Origin: Dreissena polymorpha
Taxonomy: Eukaryota; Mollusca; Bivalvia; Myida; Dreissenidae
DNA length: 64,000 bases
Assembly: GCF_020536995.1 (NCBI RefSeq)
Contig: NC_068355.1
Span: 69,996,132-70,060,131 of the forward strand
Direction: 5' to 3'
The number at the start of each line of letters is the position of its first letter. Within the stretch, counting starts at the first letter, position 1. Below the pieces are notes generated by a model. The model worked only from the letters and a program-made list of their open reading frames with translations. It was not told where the DNA came from and did not search any database. Shown here piece after piece: positions 24,517-36,032 of the stretch. The translations under genes were made by a program, and so were the position numbers.

Positions 24517-25375
24517 GTGTAATGGCCGTTCTTTTGAGAACGTCGTGGAGTAACTCTTTGGGTCACGTAATCGATCGGCCTCTAGCAAAATGCGTTACGA
24601 GAAATGTCACTCGTTCATAACCTGCGTTTCGCCAATATTAAGTCGCGAGGCGGCTGGAACTGATAACGTTTAAGTTCCGGACGCTGGTGTCCTGCTGGCA
24701 TCTCTTGTTACAACAGGCGTAGCTGTCACCTAACGAGTCGCTCTGGGAGGGGTAATTTCCGCCGGAGGTAAAATGTTTGAGTATATTATGTAAGAACTAC
24801 ACGGCGGTTGCCTCTCATCCCCGCATCGGACTTCGCATTTATCACGACGGACCTTCCTCTCGTCCTTTGGTTGAAGTTTCAGTTCGTCTTTGTATCTGCC
24901 TCGCTGTTTATTTGGCTTGTGTAAATTTTCGATCTAAACTCGATCAAATGATGTTACAGTAGGCTCTTGACTCTCATGAGGAGTGCGACCTTGACTTCAA
25001 GCTTCGTTTCAAGTTCGCCCTCGGTCGTCGTTAACCCATTTATGCCTAGCGTCTAGAAAAATGCCTTGGCAAACAGCGTAGACCCAGATGAGACGTCGAA
25101 TGATGCGGCGTCTCATCAGGGTCTGCGCTGTTTGCTTAAAATAATTTCTTTTAGAAATATTCTAAATATAGAAATAAATATACTAGATATCCCTTACTTT
25201 GGAAATAAATTGATCCAATTTAGAAGGATCGGAGAATCCACTAGGCATAAATGGGTTAAATATTAGCGGCCAGTACTGGTTGCGGGCCTCCAATGGGCAT
25301 TCTAAATGGTAAAGGCTTGCAATGAGGCGGCGGTGGCGAGAAGAACGTGGATCTCATTATCAAGTTATAAACGTA
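24517..25375 (-). pseudogene. Decayed copy of the PTB-like gene at 39790-41820
   Basis: Collinear with about 39815-40785. Matching words include CGCTCGTTCATAA / CACTCGTTCATAA, TCCGGACGCTGG, GCTGTCAC, GGGGTAATATCCGCCG / GGGGTAATTTCCGCCG, TCATCACGACGG, CGCCCTCGGTCG and GGCGGCGGTGGCGA. It covers only the 3' half of the gene (proline-rich and C-terminal part), lacks the PTB-like domain, and carries indels and stops throughout. An M2 MITE splits it at 25031-25259. Both copies are single-exon here, so retroposition and segmental duplication cannot be told apart. Confidence 0.85.
25031..25259. mobile_element. M2 MITE copy 2, inserted in the pseudogene
   Basis: It runs from TTAACCCATTTATGCCTAG to AGGCATAAATGGGTTAA. 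The intact paralogue reads GTCGACGTTCAAATATTGG across the site, while the pseudogene reads GTCGTCG, then the element, then ATATTAGCGG. This points to a TTAA target duplicated on insertion. Confidence 0.9.
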
Positions 25376-25565
25376 TTGATTTTTTTAAGCGGACAAATCG
25401 ACGGAGAGACAGATGGACCGACCGAGTGACCCCTATATACGATAATTCAGCGTGGTATAATATTACAAAATGTATTTGTAAATTGACAATTCGACATCTA
25501 CATCGAATTTACAGGGACCTTTGTTGTATATCTAAATATAAACACTTGTAACATATCGTATTATG

Positions 25566-25568
<3 letters not shown>

Positions 25569-25629
<61 letters not shown>
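25569..25629. repeat. (AT)n microsatellite
   Basis: About 60 bp of perfect AT alternation. Confidence 0.95.
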
Positions 25630-25632
<3 letters not shown>

Positions 25633-26025
25633 ATGAACAGCACATTTCATTCTAGTGTCATGTCACGTGTTTACATTATTAAATGTCACAATTTCAGAAC
25701 AACCTTGTTTAAATACTCGCACCCATTTCAGCTGCGCATCGATAAACATAAACAACGTGAATTAACATGCAGAAATATGAAAAATCCCTGAAAAAAATGT
25801 TTCCGCTGAGAATTACGGGCATTTCATTTTAAATTATTTCGAGCTTATGTTGAAGTAATTAATTTAGTTGTCACATTTGACGCTTAATGTTTAATAACTG
25901 TCACATAAATTTTGCGTCGAAGACATTGTTTGTGCATGTACCATATCAAGCAACATTTATATACATTTATAACATAAAATAAATAGGTTTAAACTAAGCA
26001 ACATTTCAATAACATTACAAACACA

Positions 26026-26166
26026 TTCTAACATGTAATGATAAGGCTCTAACACATTCTAACATGTAATGATAAGGCTCTCCATTCTAACATGTAATGA
26101 TAAGGCTCTCCATTCTAACATGTAATGATAAGGCTCTCCATTCTAACATGTAATGATAAGGCTCTC
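26026..26166 (+). repeat. Short tandem repeat, 28-33 bp unit, five copies
   Basis: CATTCTAACATGTAATGATA and AGGCTCT recur five times; the first two units contain an extra AACA. Confidence 0.9.
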
Positions 26167-26486
26167 ATATTAAGTACCTGACGCCTTATAATGGTTTTCT
26201 GATTTTATAATTGTGATCTCATTCAGGCAGACGTTATTTGCATTCGAACGATTTAAAGCAACAATTTTTTTTTCATTACTACTAGATTATTATATTTTAA
26301 TGGGACTTTTAAATACTCAGTTCACTTAATTATAATCTACTAAGGAAAAATGCCAATAAAAATCTTTGAGTATAACATTTGGCATTAAATCACGAATGAA
26401 TCAACAAACTATATTTAGCGATTGGGTGTTTTCTACTCCAAATATTATTAAAGAGACATATCGTTGATGATTCAAATACATATAAC

Positions 26487-26743
26487 CCGTGTTCTGTGAA
26501 AAGGGGATTTAATGCATGTGCGTAAAGTGTCGTCACAGATTAGCCAGTGCAATCCACACAGGCTTATCAGGGACGACACTGTCCGCCTAAACTGGATTTT
26601 ATCTAAGAAGAGACTTTCTTTAAACAGAAAATATCATAAAAGCGGAAAGTGTCGTCCCTGATTAACCTCTGCGGACTGCACAGGCTAATCTGGGACAACA
26701 CTTAACGCACAGCCATTAAACCCCCTTTTCACAGAGCACGGCC
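26487..26743. mobile_element. M1 MITE, full-length copy
   Basis: Both arms are present: TGCATGTGCGTAAAGTGTCG near the left, GGCTTATCAGGGACGACACT and GGAAAGTGTCGTCCCTGATT internally, and CACAGAGCACGGCC at the right end. About 257 bp. Confidence 0.85.
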
Positions 26744-26766
26744 AATATGATCCGCGCTCTTGTTAA

Positions 26767-26870
26767 TCGATGTCTAATGGATGTACGTTAAGTGTCGTCC
26801 CAAATTAGCCTGCGTAGCGAGGTCTAATGCAAGTACGTTAAGTGCCGTCCCAGATTGGCTTGCGTTGTCC
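26767..26870 (+). mobile_element. M1 MITE left-end fragments, two in tandem
   Basis: GTACGTTAAGTGTCGTCCCA and GTACGTTAAGTGCCGTCCCA occur about 60 bp apart, each followed by AGATTGGC- or AAATTAGC-type sequence. This is a small-scale parallel to the end amplification at 4790-7541. Confidence 0.65.
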
Positions 26871-28466
26871 GCGACTCATATACATGTTGACTTACATATC
26901 TAACCATGAGAATGTCCATAATTTCTCGAAAAGTTTCAACGTATTAGCTATATATCGATTTAATGTTAAGAAAGAACGTCGTGTAACCCATTAAGCGTCC
27001 ATATTAAGTGAACATGGGTAGGACCTTGAAGAACATCACGATTTAGTTTTTGTATTTTATTACATGTATATTCGAAACGTTTACACTGTTTTGTATATCA
27101 CATATTGTCATTCTATCTTGCTATGGAGTAGATGTGACCACTAAAGGTAAACTCTTTGTACTCGTGGATTACAGTATGTCTGACGTGATGCTAATGTGGA
27201 CGTCGATACTATTTACATGTATTTAATGACAATAGAGAATGGTTATAATATTGACATATTTGTATCGTTTAATATGATTTGTTTTTATTATATATGTTAT
27301 AATATGTATGATACTGCACTTAAGGTCATAAACTTTCAAGCTGTTGCATGCTTCGATCAGATTGAACAGCCTATCTCACTGCAACAGTAGGCTATCTTTA
27401 CTTGCGTAAATACCGGCGCATGCCCGGGGGCTGAAATGATTACTATCTTTGGTACATTTTGTGCTAGAACATGTCGTGCGATGGTGATCTTAACGCACTT
27501 CATTAAAATACCAACGTATCACTCTAACGTTCAGCTGTCCATTTGTCTATAAATCCATGAAATCAGCGGAAAGCGGTGACACAACTTTACATGGACTTTA
27601 AACGTATCTTGTTAGATAGTGTATTTACCATCATGACTCGGCCTTTCTGATTACTTCAAATCATGAACATATTTGTCTTTCATCGCTAGAAAAAAAATGT
27701 CTTGATTAAAAAAAAATAATTCATAGTTGTCTCTGCAAATATACGCAGGTCGAAATATTAACCAGTATTCCAGTATTACCTGAGAACTGATTGCAACCGA
27801 GAAAACACTGTGCCACTGTTCACATCCCGTGACGTCACTACGTTTCTATCATCTGTATACGGATAGGAAAGCACTATTTCCGCTTTTCCATATGCTAGGA
27901 TATAGTCTGCGGAAGAAAGACAATACTTTTACTGGAGAAATAAATATACGTTTGTATACAATTGATTTTTTCCCCAATTGTCTTTTCAAATATTCTCTAA
28001 CAACACTTTTTATTCGAAATAGTCTAAAAATGATTACGATAACAACACAAAAGATGAATAAAAACGTATCTTTAAATGAAACCTGGAAGAATTGTTGTTA
28101 AAATTACCCTTTGTCGTTATGCCACGAAGGATGGGAACATGAGACCTCGTGTACTAGACTCTAACTTATATCATTTGAACGAAGTTTCTTAGTTATGCGC
28201 CCATACTTGGAAAACGTTCGGAGCAACGATATTTTACGATATGAAGCAACAATACACAAAGTTGATTACACGTCTAAGACCTTAAATGCTAACAATAATA
28301 ATGCTTCAGGCTGCCTTAGTTGAAAAAGTGCCGTAATTGTGTAATTTTAAACTTATTGTGATCACAATCACAAGATATAAGCGAATGCACAATACCGGCA
28401 CTACACAATTAGATTGTTTGACGTTGAAAAAATTTGAAGAACTCCCCAAAATTTGTTTCTACGGGG
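26871..28466. other. AT-rich intergenic, no supported gene
   Basis: The frame at 27829-28101 (90 residues) has no recognised domain and no gene-like context. Nothing else is seen. Confidence 0.4.
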
Positions 28467-28795
28467 TGACGTGCGGACAGACAGACAGACGTTCGGACGT
28501 ACGTGCGGACGGACGGACATACACACAGGCAAACAGACAGACAGACAGACAAACAGACACACAGACACACAGACAGCAGGCAGGCAGACAGGCAGGCAGG
28601 CAGACAGACAGGCAGACAGGCAGGCAGGCATGCAGGGAGGCCAGACAGACAGACAGACATACACACAGACAAACAGACAGACAGACAAACAGACAGACAC
28701 ACAGACAGCAGGCAGGCAGGCAGGCAGGCAGGTAGGCCAGACAGACAGACAGACAGACAGACAGAAAGGCTGCGGTACATTAATTCAACTATGCC
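28467..28795 (+). repeat. CAGA/CAGG microsatellite at a GGGGGCATA-type element end
   Basis: Mixed CAGA, CAGG and CGGA tetranucleotides run from about 28475 to 28765 and are followed by CTATGCCCCCTAATTACAG, like the end of the element at 1415-3110. Several 100-130 residue frames on both strands (RQTDRQT, CLSVCLS) are products of the repeat. Confidence 0.85.
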
Positions 28796-29395
28796 CCCTA
28801 ATTACAGATAAGACCGCAAAACAATACATTACATTTTAAAATAGTGCTATCAGCATTTCTTTCTTATGAATTGGTTAGTGAACTTCATTTAATAACACAA
28901 TTTTTAATTTGGAATATTTTGTTATTAACCGCCATCGAATGTTTTTTCCATAAAGCCATAAACCTATTCATTAAATACAATGGCCGAGTTAAAATTAGCA
29001 ACAGTATATTGAAACACAAAATAGTCATTCTAGATTCATAGTCGCTTCGTGATTCTGGAAGAGTTTATTACAAATTAACGTTTAAAAATAGCATTGAATG
29101 ATATGCAAGGATTATTTTTTCCATTATATACATGACTTTTATTATTAGAAAGTATTTACATATATTATATATCTAAAAGCCAGAATGTACTTTGAGTGTA
29201 AATACAAATGTGATGAATGCTGTTTTCTTTTGCACCTTATGAACTGAAAATTGCTCTGACCTTTTTCAGAGAAAGGGGGGGGGGGGTTCACAGTATTTGT
29301 GTTATCACCGCACAACGTAAGTTGTATAGCGTGTCCAAATGTCGTCACCATTTAACATTGATACATGTATGCCGATTTACAATATATATAATTGA

Positions 29396-29650
29396 GTCGC
29401 GTTCTGAGAAAACTGGGCATAATGCTTGTGCATAAAGTGTCGTCCTAGATTAGCCTTAGCAGTCCGCACAGGCTAATCAGGGACGACACTTTCCGCCATT
29501 ATGACTAACTTCGTTAAAATGAAATTTCCACTTAACAAAAATCCAATTTAGGCAGAAAGTGACGTCCCTGATTAGCCTGTGCGGACTGCACAGGCTTATT
29601 TGGGACGATACTTTACGCACATGCATTATGCCCAGTTTTCACAGAACACG
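29396..29650. mobile_element. M1 MITE, full-length copy
   Basis: GCGTTCTGAGAAAACTGGGC at the left, CCCAGTTTTCACAGAACACG at the right, and both internal GTCGTCC / GGACGACAC arms. Confidence 0.85.
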
Positions 29651-29667
29651 ACACAATTGAAAACGAA

Positions 29668-29820
29668 AACATATCTTGGTCTCCATATAGTGTAGTATAC
29701 AATAATACGATTGTGTTTTGTAAACTACTCTTCCATGCGGGTAAACATATCTTGGTCTCCATATAGTGTAGTATACAATAATATGATTGTGTTTTGTAAC
29801 CTACTCTTCCATGCGGGTAA
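29668..29820 (+). repeat. 76-bp tandem duplication
   Basis: ACATATCTTGGTCTCCATAT and CTCTTCCATGCGGGTAAA each occur twice, 76 bp apart, with only a few differences, so the duplication looks recent. Confidence 0.9.
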
Positions 29821-29868
29821 AGTCTTGACCTTGAACACAACCTATGTATTGAAACGTTGCTAGTTTTG

Positions 29869-30100
29869 TTAAACCCATTTATGCCTAGTGGACTCTCCCA
29901 TCCTTCTAAATTGGATCAATTTATTTCCAAAATTAGGGATGTGTAGTATATTTATTTCTATATTTAGAATATTTCTTACAGAAATTCCTCTAAGCAAACA
30001 GCGCAGACCCTGATGAGACGCCGCATAATGCGGCGTCTCATCTGGGTCTACGCTGTTTGCCAATGCCTTTTTTTCTAGACACTAGGCATTAATGGATAAA
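29869..30100. mobile_element. M2 MITE copy 3
   Basis: It begins TTAAACCCATTTATGCCTAG. The right end is slightly decayed (ACTAGGCATTAATGGATAAA). The central arms GACGCCGCATAATGCGGCGTC form a perfect hairpin. Confidence 0.85.
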
Positions 30101-30850
30101 CATTCACCCAAGACCACTTTTTGTTAAAAATCAGTTTGTGTTGTATTTTTCATTGCTTACAACCTGTGCTGTATATCTTGTTTCCACAACATGTTTACAT
30201 GATGTGTTCTGACTATTGTACATATATTTATATGTACTACGGATACATCAATCTGATAGCGTGATGCATACATATATAAACAATTATATTTTAATGTAGG
30301 TTATCTTCCATTTTAGTTTTAACATTTAAAGTGTTTTCACAAAATGTTAATTTAGCAAATTCAAGTAAAACATGAAACAAATTCGCCTCACATTAGGCAA
30401 ACCTTCATTGTGTGTTTTAGGTAACTTATATATTTGTTTTATAGTAAATTCATTTTTTTCTCTTATTTCTCTTCAAAAACTTTCAGTTTGTCTTAAATGA
30501 GCTTGTTTAAAACAGTGAGTGTAAAAATGTATTGTGTTTTCAAAACACAACACTTGTCTTATAGATTATTTAATGTAAATTATTTGACGATCGGCATTTT
30601 GAAAATAATATTATTTGTATGTATTCCTCAGAATCATTCGATTGCAATAGTTTCCGTAAACTGCAAATATGTTGGCTTACCGCTTTCAACTGCTCACTAA
30701 ATACATTTGCAAATGATCTTCCGTATAAACATCCAAATACGGCGTGCCAGTCATAAAGTCTATCAATCATGCATTGATTTCGTAGAACGGATTGAATTAC
30801 GTGAGAGGTGTATACATAATTCCGTTTAAATGCAAAGTCAATAATTATCA
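30101..30850. other. AT-rich intergenic
   Basis: No gene or repeat is recognised. It ends at the LINE 3' tail. Confidence 0.4.
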
Positions 30851-33800
30851 AGACAAGACAAGACAAGACAAATATTTATTCAGACTTGCACAGTGTACAT
30901 CGTCTAAACACTAGATATTTCACATACAATTATGTCACAGAGATAAACATAGTAATAATATAAACATAAGGAGCATCGTATACGTTTAGGAAAAATAACA
31001 GAGATAAACATAGTAGTAACAATAACATAATCAGCATCGTATACGGTTACGAAAAGGCAAGGTAATATATGGAGGATTGCTATATAAATTAATTAACAGC
31101 ATTAGTAATATTATTTCTTAAAATCAGAGCTTCTTTTACAAATTTGGCTAACTTAATAAGTTCAAATTTATTCGTTGTATTCAGCAACTGGTGGAATTTG
31201 TAAACAGAAGGCCTATTGTAATAACATTTCTTTAAATAGTTTTTTCTAATATCAACGTATAATGGACATTTACAGACAAAATGGTACTCATCTTCAATAT
31301 CTAATTCGTTACAACAAAGGCAAAAACGTTCATTTCGTGGTATATTTTGACCAGCATATCTTCCAGTTTGAATTCTCAGTGGTAGGCTGGAAGATCGAAG
31401 CTTTGCGACATAGTGTCTTAGTGATTTAGGTAATAAATCTAAATAATTTTCGTATACAAATGTTGACTTAAACACACGGTACATATCTAAAACAGAGCTA
31501 TTTTCAATGGATCGAAACCACCCTTGTTTATAAGTATCAATGACAACAGTTTTAAACTGTGGTATAACTATTTTAACATCGACGGAGCTTGGATTATTAA
31601 ACACGTATGAAAAACCGTAAGTGTCTAACAATAGTTTAACATTAGATACCCAATTAGAACGACCATTTTGACAATCATTTAATGCTTGTATATAAATCGA
31701 TTTTAAAATTATGTTATCAGTTTCAATAAGTTTAAACCAATATTTAACCATTTTAACATATCTATGGATAAATAGTGGGTATCTTCCTAACTCGCCATAC
31801 ACTACAGCATTACATACAGTTTGCTTAACGTTTAACAATCTTTTACAAAACTTTAAGTGTATCCTCTCCAATTCCATGGATTTTGCTTTACCCCATATCT
31901 CACATGCGTAATTCAGTATGGATCCAACAAAGGCATCGAATAGCTGGAATTGTGTTTTTGGTTTTAAGTCAAACTCTTTACATTTGTTAAATAAAATATT
32001 CATAGCTTTAAGTGCTTTTCCACATAGATATTCCTGATTTAAATTAAAATTTCCAGTGCAATTAAAAACAGTTCCCAAATAATTAAAATCATTTACTACT
32101 TCTATTTGCTGACCTTCAAATGTCCATGTTTCAGATGGCAATAATCTACCCCGTTTGCGAAACACCATTATTTTAGTTTTATCGGTATTAACCTTTATTC
32201 CCCAGCATTTACAATAATTTGAAACAAGATCCAAGTGTTTCTGCACTTCCGCGGGCGATTTACCAATTATAGCCATATCATCTGCGAAAAGTAACAAAAT
32301 CAATACAATGTCATCAATACTTAGGCCGGAAGAGACGTCATTCTGTAAAAACAATTCTAAGTCTTCTACAAATAAGGAAAACAACAAAGGGGACATAACT
32401 TCACCTTGCCGTAATCCTACAGCGTAGTTAAAATAGTCTGAGTATGATGAACAATGCTTAACACATGATTTAACATTTTCATACATACTTTTTATTATTC
32501 TAAGCAATTTACCTTCTATGCCGGCCTTGTATATTTTCAGCCATAATGCATTACGGTAATCAGAATCAAAACATTTCATCATGTCAACGTATATTACATA
32601 AAGTCTTTTATTTTCATTTATATATTTTTGAACCAGGGACATGAGAATGTATATAGCGTCAATAGTTGAGCGCCCTTTTCTGAATCCGAATTGGGCGTCC
32701 GAAATTATATTAAAGTCACTACAAAAAGTTTCTAATCTATTGTTAACAACTGAGGTAAATAGCTTAGATAAACAACTTAGAAGAGTAATCCCTCTATAAT
32801 TGTTCACATCAGATTTATCACCTTTTTTATGTAGAGGGATTATAATACCTTCCGTCCATTTCTCGGGGAAATGACCAGAGTTCAACACAGCATTAAACAA
32901 ATCACATATATGCAACGCTAAAATATCAATACATTCAATCAAATATTCGTTTAAAATATAGTCACTTCCATATGCTTTTTTGCGTTTCAATCGTTTTACA
33001 GACAATTTAATCTCATCAACGGTAAATGGCTGATCTAGTTCGGGGAAACGTGAATTTGGCAAATTGAAATTATGAGTACTACAAAAATGTTCAGCCTCAT
33101 CATTAACACAATCAAACAAACCATGACTAATATCAGAGAAAAAATGTTGAAAGTCTTCCAAAGGGATATTGTGATTTTTAGTTTGATTATTTGATTTAAA
33201 GTATTTCCAAAATTCTTTTGGTCTACGATTTTTTAAACGTTCTATCTCATTGGCCTTATTTCTCAAATAGCATTTTTTCTTTCTATTGATAATTTGTTTG
33301 TACTCCTTTTTACATTGCAACAATTGAAGTCTATTGTCTTCCGACTTATTACAGTTAAATTGTTTTAACAGGGAAACATAGTGACCGTGTGCAATTTTAC
33401 ATTCCACATCGAACCAATCAGCATGCCTTACAGCGCTACACTGTTCAAATTTTGATGTATTGGTTATTACATAATCTTTGCAAAATAAAGGATCAGCAAC
33501 ATTACGTATAACATCAGTGAATTTATTTAACGCACTATTTATAGAGTCACAGCTTGTACAATCTAAATCCTCTACAATTGTGTTAAACATAGGTAAGTTG
33601 CTAATAATACCCGATCTAAATTGGTTACGCAATGAATCGTTCCATTTAAACTTCGTTTCAGCGTATGACAATTGTTCAACCGTTTTATTGTTACAATACA
33701 ATGTAAACGATAACGGTGTGTGGTCACTGAATTCATTAAAAAAGTGTACTACAAATTCTTTGATAAGTGCGAAATTTCGTTCATGGCAAACCAAATAATC

Positions 33801-34543
33801 AATTGTAGATAGACCGTTATGAGAAAAGTATGTAGACTGACTCGTATTACCTATTCTGCCATTGACAACACGATAATTAGAGGATTTACATAGATCAAGC
33901 AGTTTAATACCGTGATTATTGTGAGATCTATCAACAGAGGCCCTACCAGAGTACGTATCTGGGTCATAATCAATATCATCTATAAAACTATTTAGAACAT
34001 CATGGATTACAAAATCAGGTTTGGACCCAATCCTACTATTAAAGTCACCACAAAGTAATACGCGTCCTTTATTTTCATATATAGAAATGTCATTTTCGAG
34101 TAATTCGAAAAAATCTACACTTATAACATTGTATGCAGGTGAATTTTCACACCAAACATAACATCCGCAAAGATAAATATCTTCATTCAAACCAAAAAAT
34201 GTTGGTCTAATTTTAACCAGATAATTGAATCATGGTGATTTTTTATAATCTCAATACCATCTTTTAAATATTCTTTAAAATATAAAGCTACCCCACCACT
34301 AAATCTACGTGCGTTCTTGTTCTGGAATTTCCTATAAAAATTATGAGAGATATACCCATTTAAAGAAATGTTACTTGAAGAATTGGTCCAAGTTTCAAAC
34401 AAAAAACAAATATCATACTTTAACAAAATATCAACAAATAAAGGATCGTCAATCTTGCATTGGGACAGTCCATTTACATTCCACGACAGGATCGCGAGTT
34501 CTCCCCCATCGTGTCCCTATTCCTTGACCGGACGACCGTTACA
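30851..34543 (-). mobile_element. Nearly whole non-LTR retrotransposon (LINE), APE/RT type
   Basis: Minus strand. The reading begins near 34490 with an endonuclease motif (LSWNVNGLSQ) and continues through FLFETW and GGVALYFK; a one-base slip in a T run near 34190 moves it into the main frame, 34190-31089. That frame has endonuclease motifs LLCGDFNSRIG and FSDHTPLSF, then reverse transcriptase blocks WTEGIIIPLHKKGDKSD, DAQFGFRKGRSTIDAI, YVDMMKCFDS, LRQGEVMSPLLF and the catalytic LLFADDMAI. Near the C-terminus a CLCC-H-C cluster resembles a zinc finger. The 3' end has AATAAA and four TCTTG repeats. AATTATCA at both edges may be a target-site duplication. No ORF1 is seen, so the 5' end may be truncated. 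The clade (Jockey/CR1/I group) is not settled. Confidence 0.85.
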
Positions 34544-35797
34544 ATTATCAATATACTTGGTAAGGTAACGCCTGAATGAACAGCGAATGTCAAGTCGCGG
34601 ATCTTAAGAATTTTTTTGCCGTTCAGTACGTGATAATTAAGACATATATAGAACGAAATAACAGAAAACTTTAAAGGCTTAAAATGCAAGCAATACCATC
34701 CCATAGTTCACATGTATATGCCACGTCAAACCGCCTTTGTATTTTGAAATCACAACTTTTCCATTGTATATTTTTTATGTTTGCATTTGCCGGATAATTT
34801 AAAAATATTGACCAATGCATGCAAGCATAATACGCTTGCGTACATTTTGGTCAAAACTCGATGACCACAACCAGCTATCTTCATTAGTCCCCTTTCTTTT
34901 TCTTAGAAAATGTTGTAATTTACAACTTAATGGTGTAGTCTCAAAAATAGCGTGATTAATATATGCTATGAAACAAAGGAAAAATCAAGAGAATGGAAAC
35001 AAAAAACGAATTAAAGGATGATGTTGGTGCAGAGCATTAAGGCTTCTTAAAACTAGATGCGTTTCGGCCGATTTACAAGCCCATGGTTAATTATGTCTAT
35101 AATTATTAAACACGATGCACCACCTAGATTCAAACCCGGCCTAGATATTGTCAAGATGAATATTCTGACCAAGTTACACAAGATGAAAATGGATGCATCT
35201 ACATTGGTAACGAGATTAAGTTGACACCGCACGACTCACAACGGCGGACGCCGGACTAAGCAAGACCCCACTTCGTTCTGAGGTGAGCTAAAACACGAGT
35301 CAACACACGACATTCAATGTAACTGCATACTATTATTCAAAGAAGTAAGCAAACATTTGGTGACGCTTTACCAAAATGCAAATAAATTGTAATTCCAGTA
35401 TATGTCAGCGTACGTTGCTAACAATAATTTAAGTAATTAAAATAACTTGAGCATGAACATTATTACAAGTTTTGCATTTAATTGACAGATACACCATACC
35501 GCCAGCTAGTTCCATTTCAATGCGTTATCAGATCTCCACTTTATGCGCCCCATCCCCTTTTGGAAAAAAACGCGCACTAAACTCGCGGACACATGATAGT
35601 CCGTACTGGAAATAAGAGATTTGAAAGATATGGACAATAAATAATAATCATAATAAAAAGCGAGCAATTCATAAAATAAAATGTACCAAATCGTAGCAGC
35701 CTTTTCATTTAATGTACTCGAGATTTTTTCCGAAGGCTGTTAAATAAAAGGTGGCATTTTGTAGCTCACATCTCACTGCCGTTCAAATCTGGTTTTA
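34544..35797. other. Intergenic with a decayed repeat at 35095-35290
   Basis: ATTCAAACCCGGCCTAGATA, TTGTCAAGATGAATATTCTG and a GAGGTGAGCTAAAAC end belong to the GACCTGGTGACC-type bivalve repeat also seen near 9960 and 45040. The rest is unremarkable. Confidence 0.55.
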
Positions 35798-36032
35798 TTA
35801 ACCCAGCTTTACCTAGTGTCTAGAAAAAAAGGACTTTGCAAACAGCGTAGACACTGATCGATGAGACGCCGCCTGATGCGGCGTCTCATCAGAATATGCG
35901 CTGTTTGCTTAAAGGAATGTCTGTAAGAAATATTCTAAATATAGAAATAAATATACTAGACATACCTAATTTTGGAAATTAAATGATCCAATTTAGAAGG
36001 ATGGGAGAGTCTACTAGGCATAAATGGGTTAA
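35798..36032. mobile_element. M2 MITE copy 4
   Basis: TTAACCCAGCTTTACCTAG at the left, AGGCATAAATGGGTTAA at the right, with GAGACGCCGCCTGATGCGGC in the central hairpin. Confidence 0.85.

Noticed and set aside
28401-28839. Frames rich in RQTDRQT or CLSVCLS
   Set aside because: Products of the CAGA/CAGG microsatellite.
25066-30063. Repeated small protein with ANSVDPDETPHDAASHQGLR
   Set aside because: It recurs exactly with each M2 MITE copy and spans its central hairpin; it is a frame through a non-coding element.
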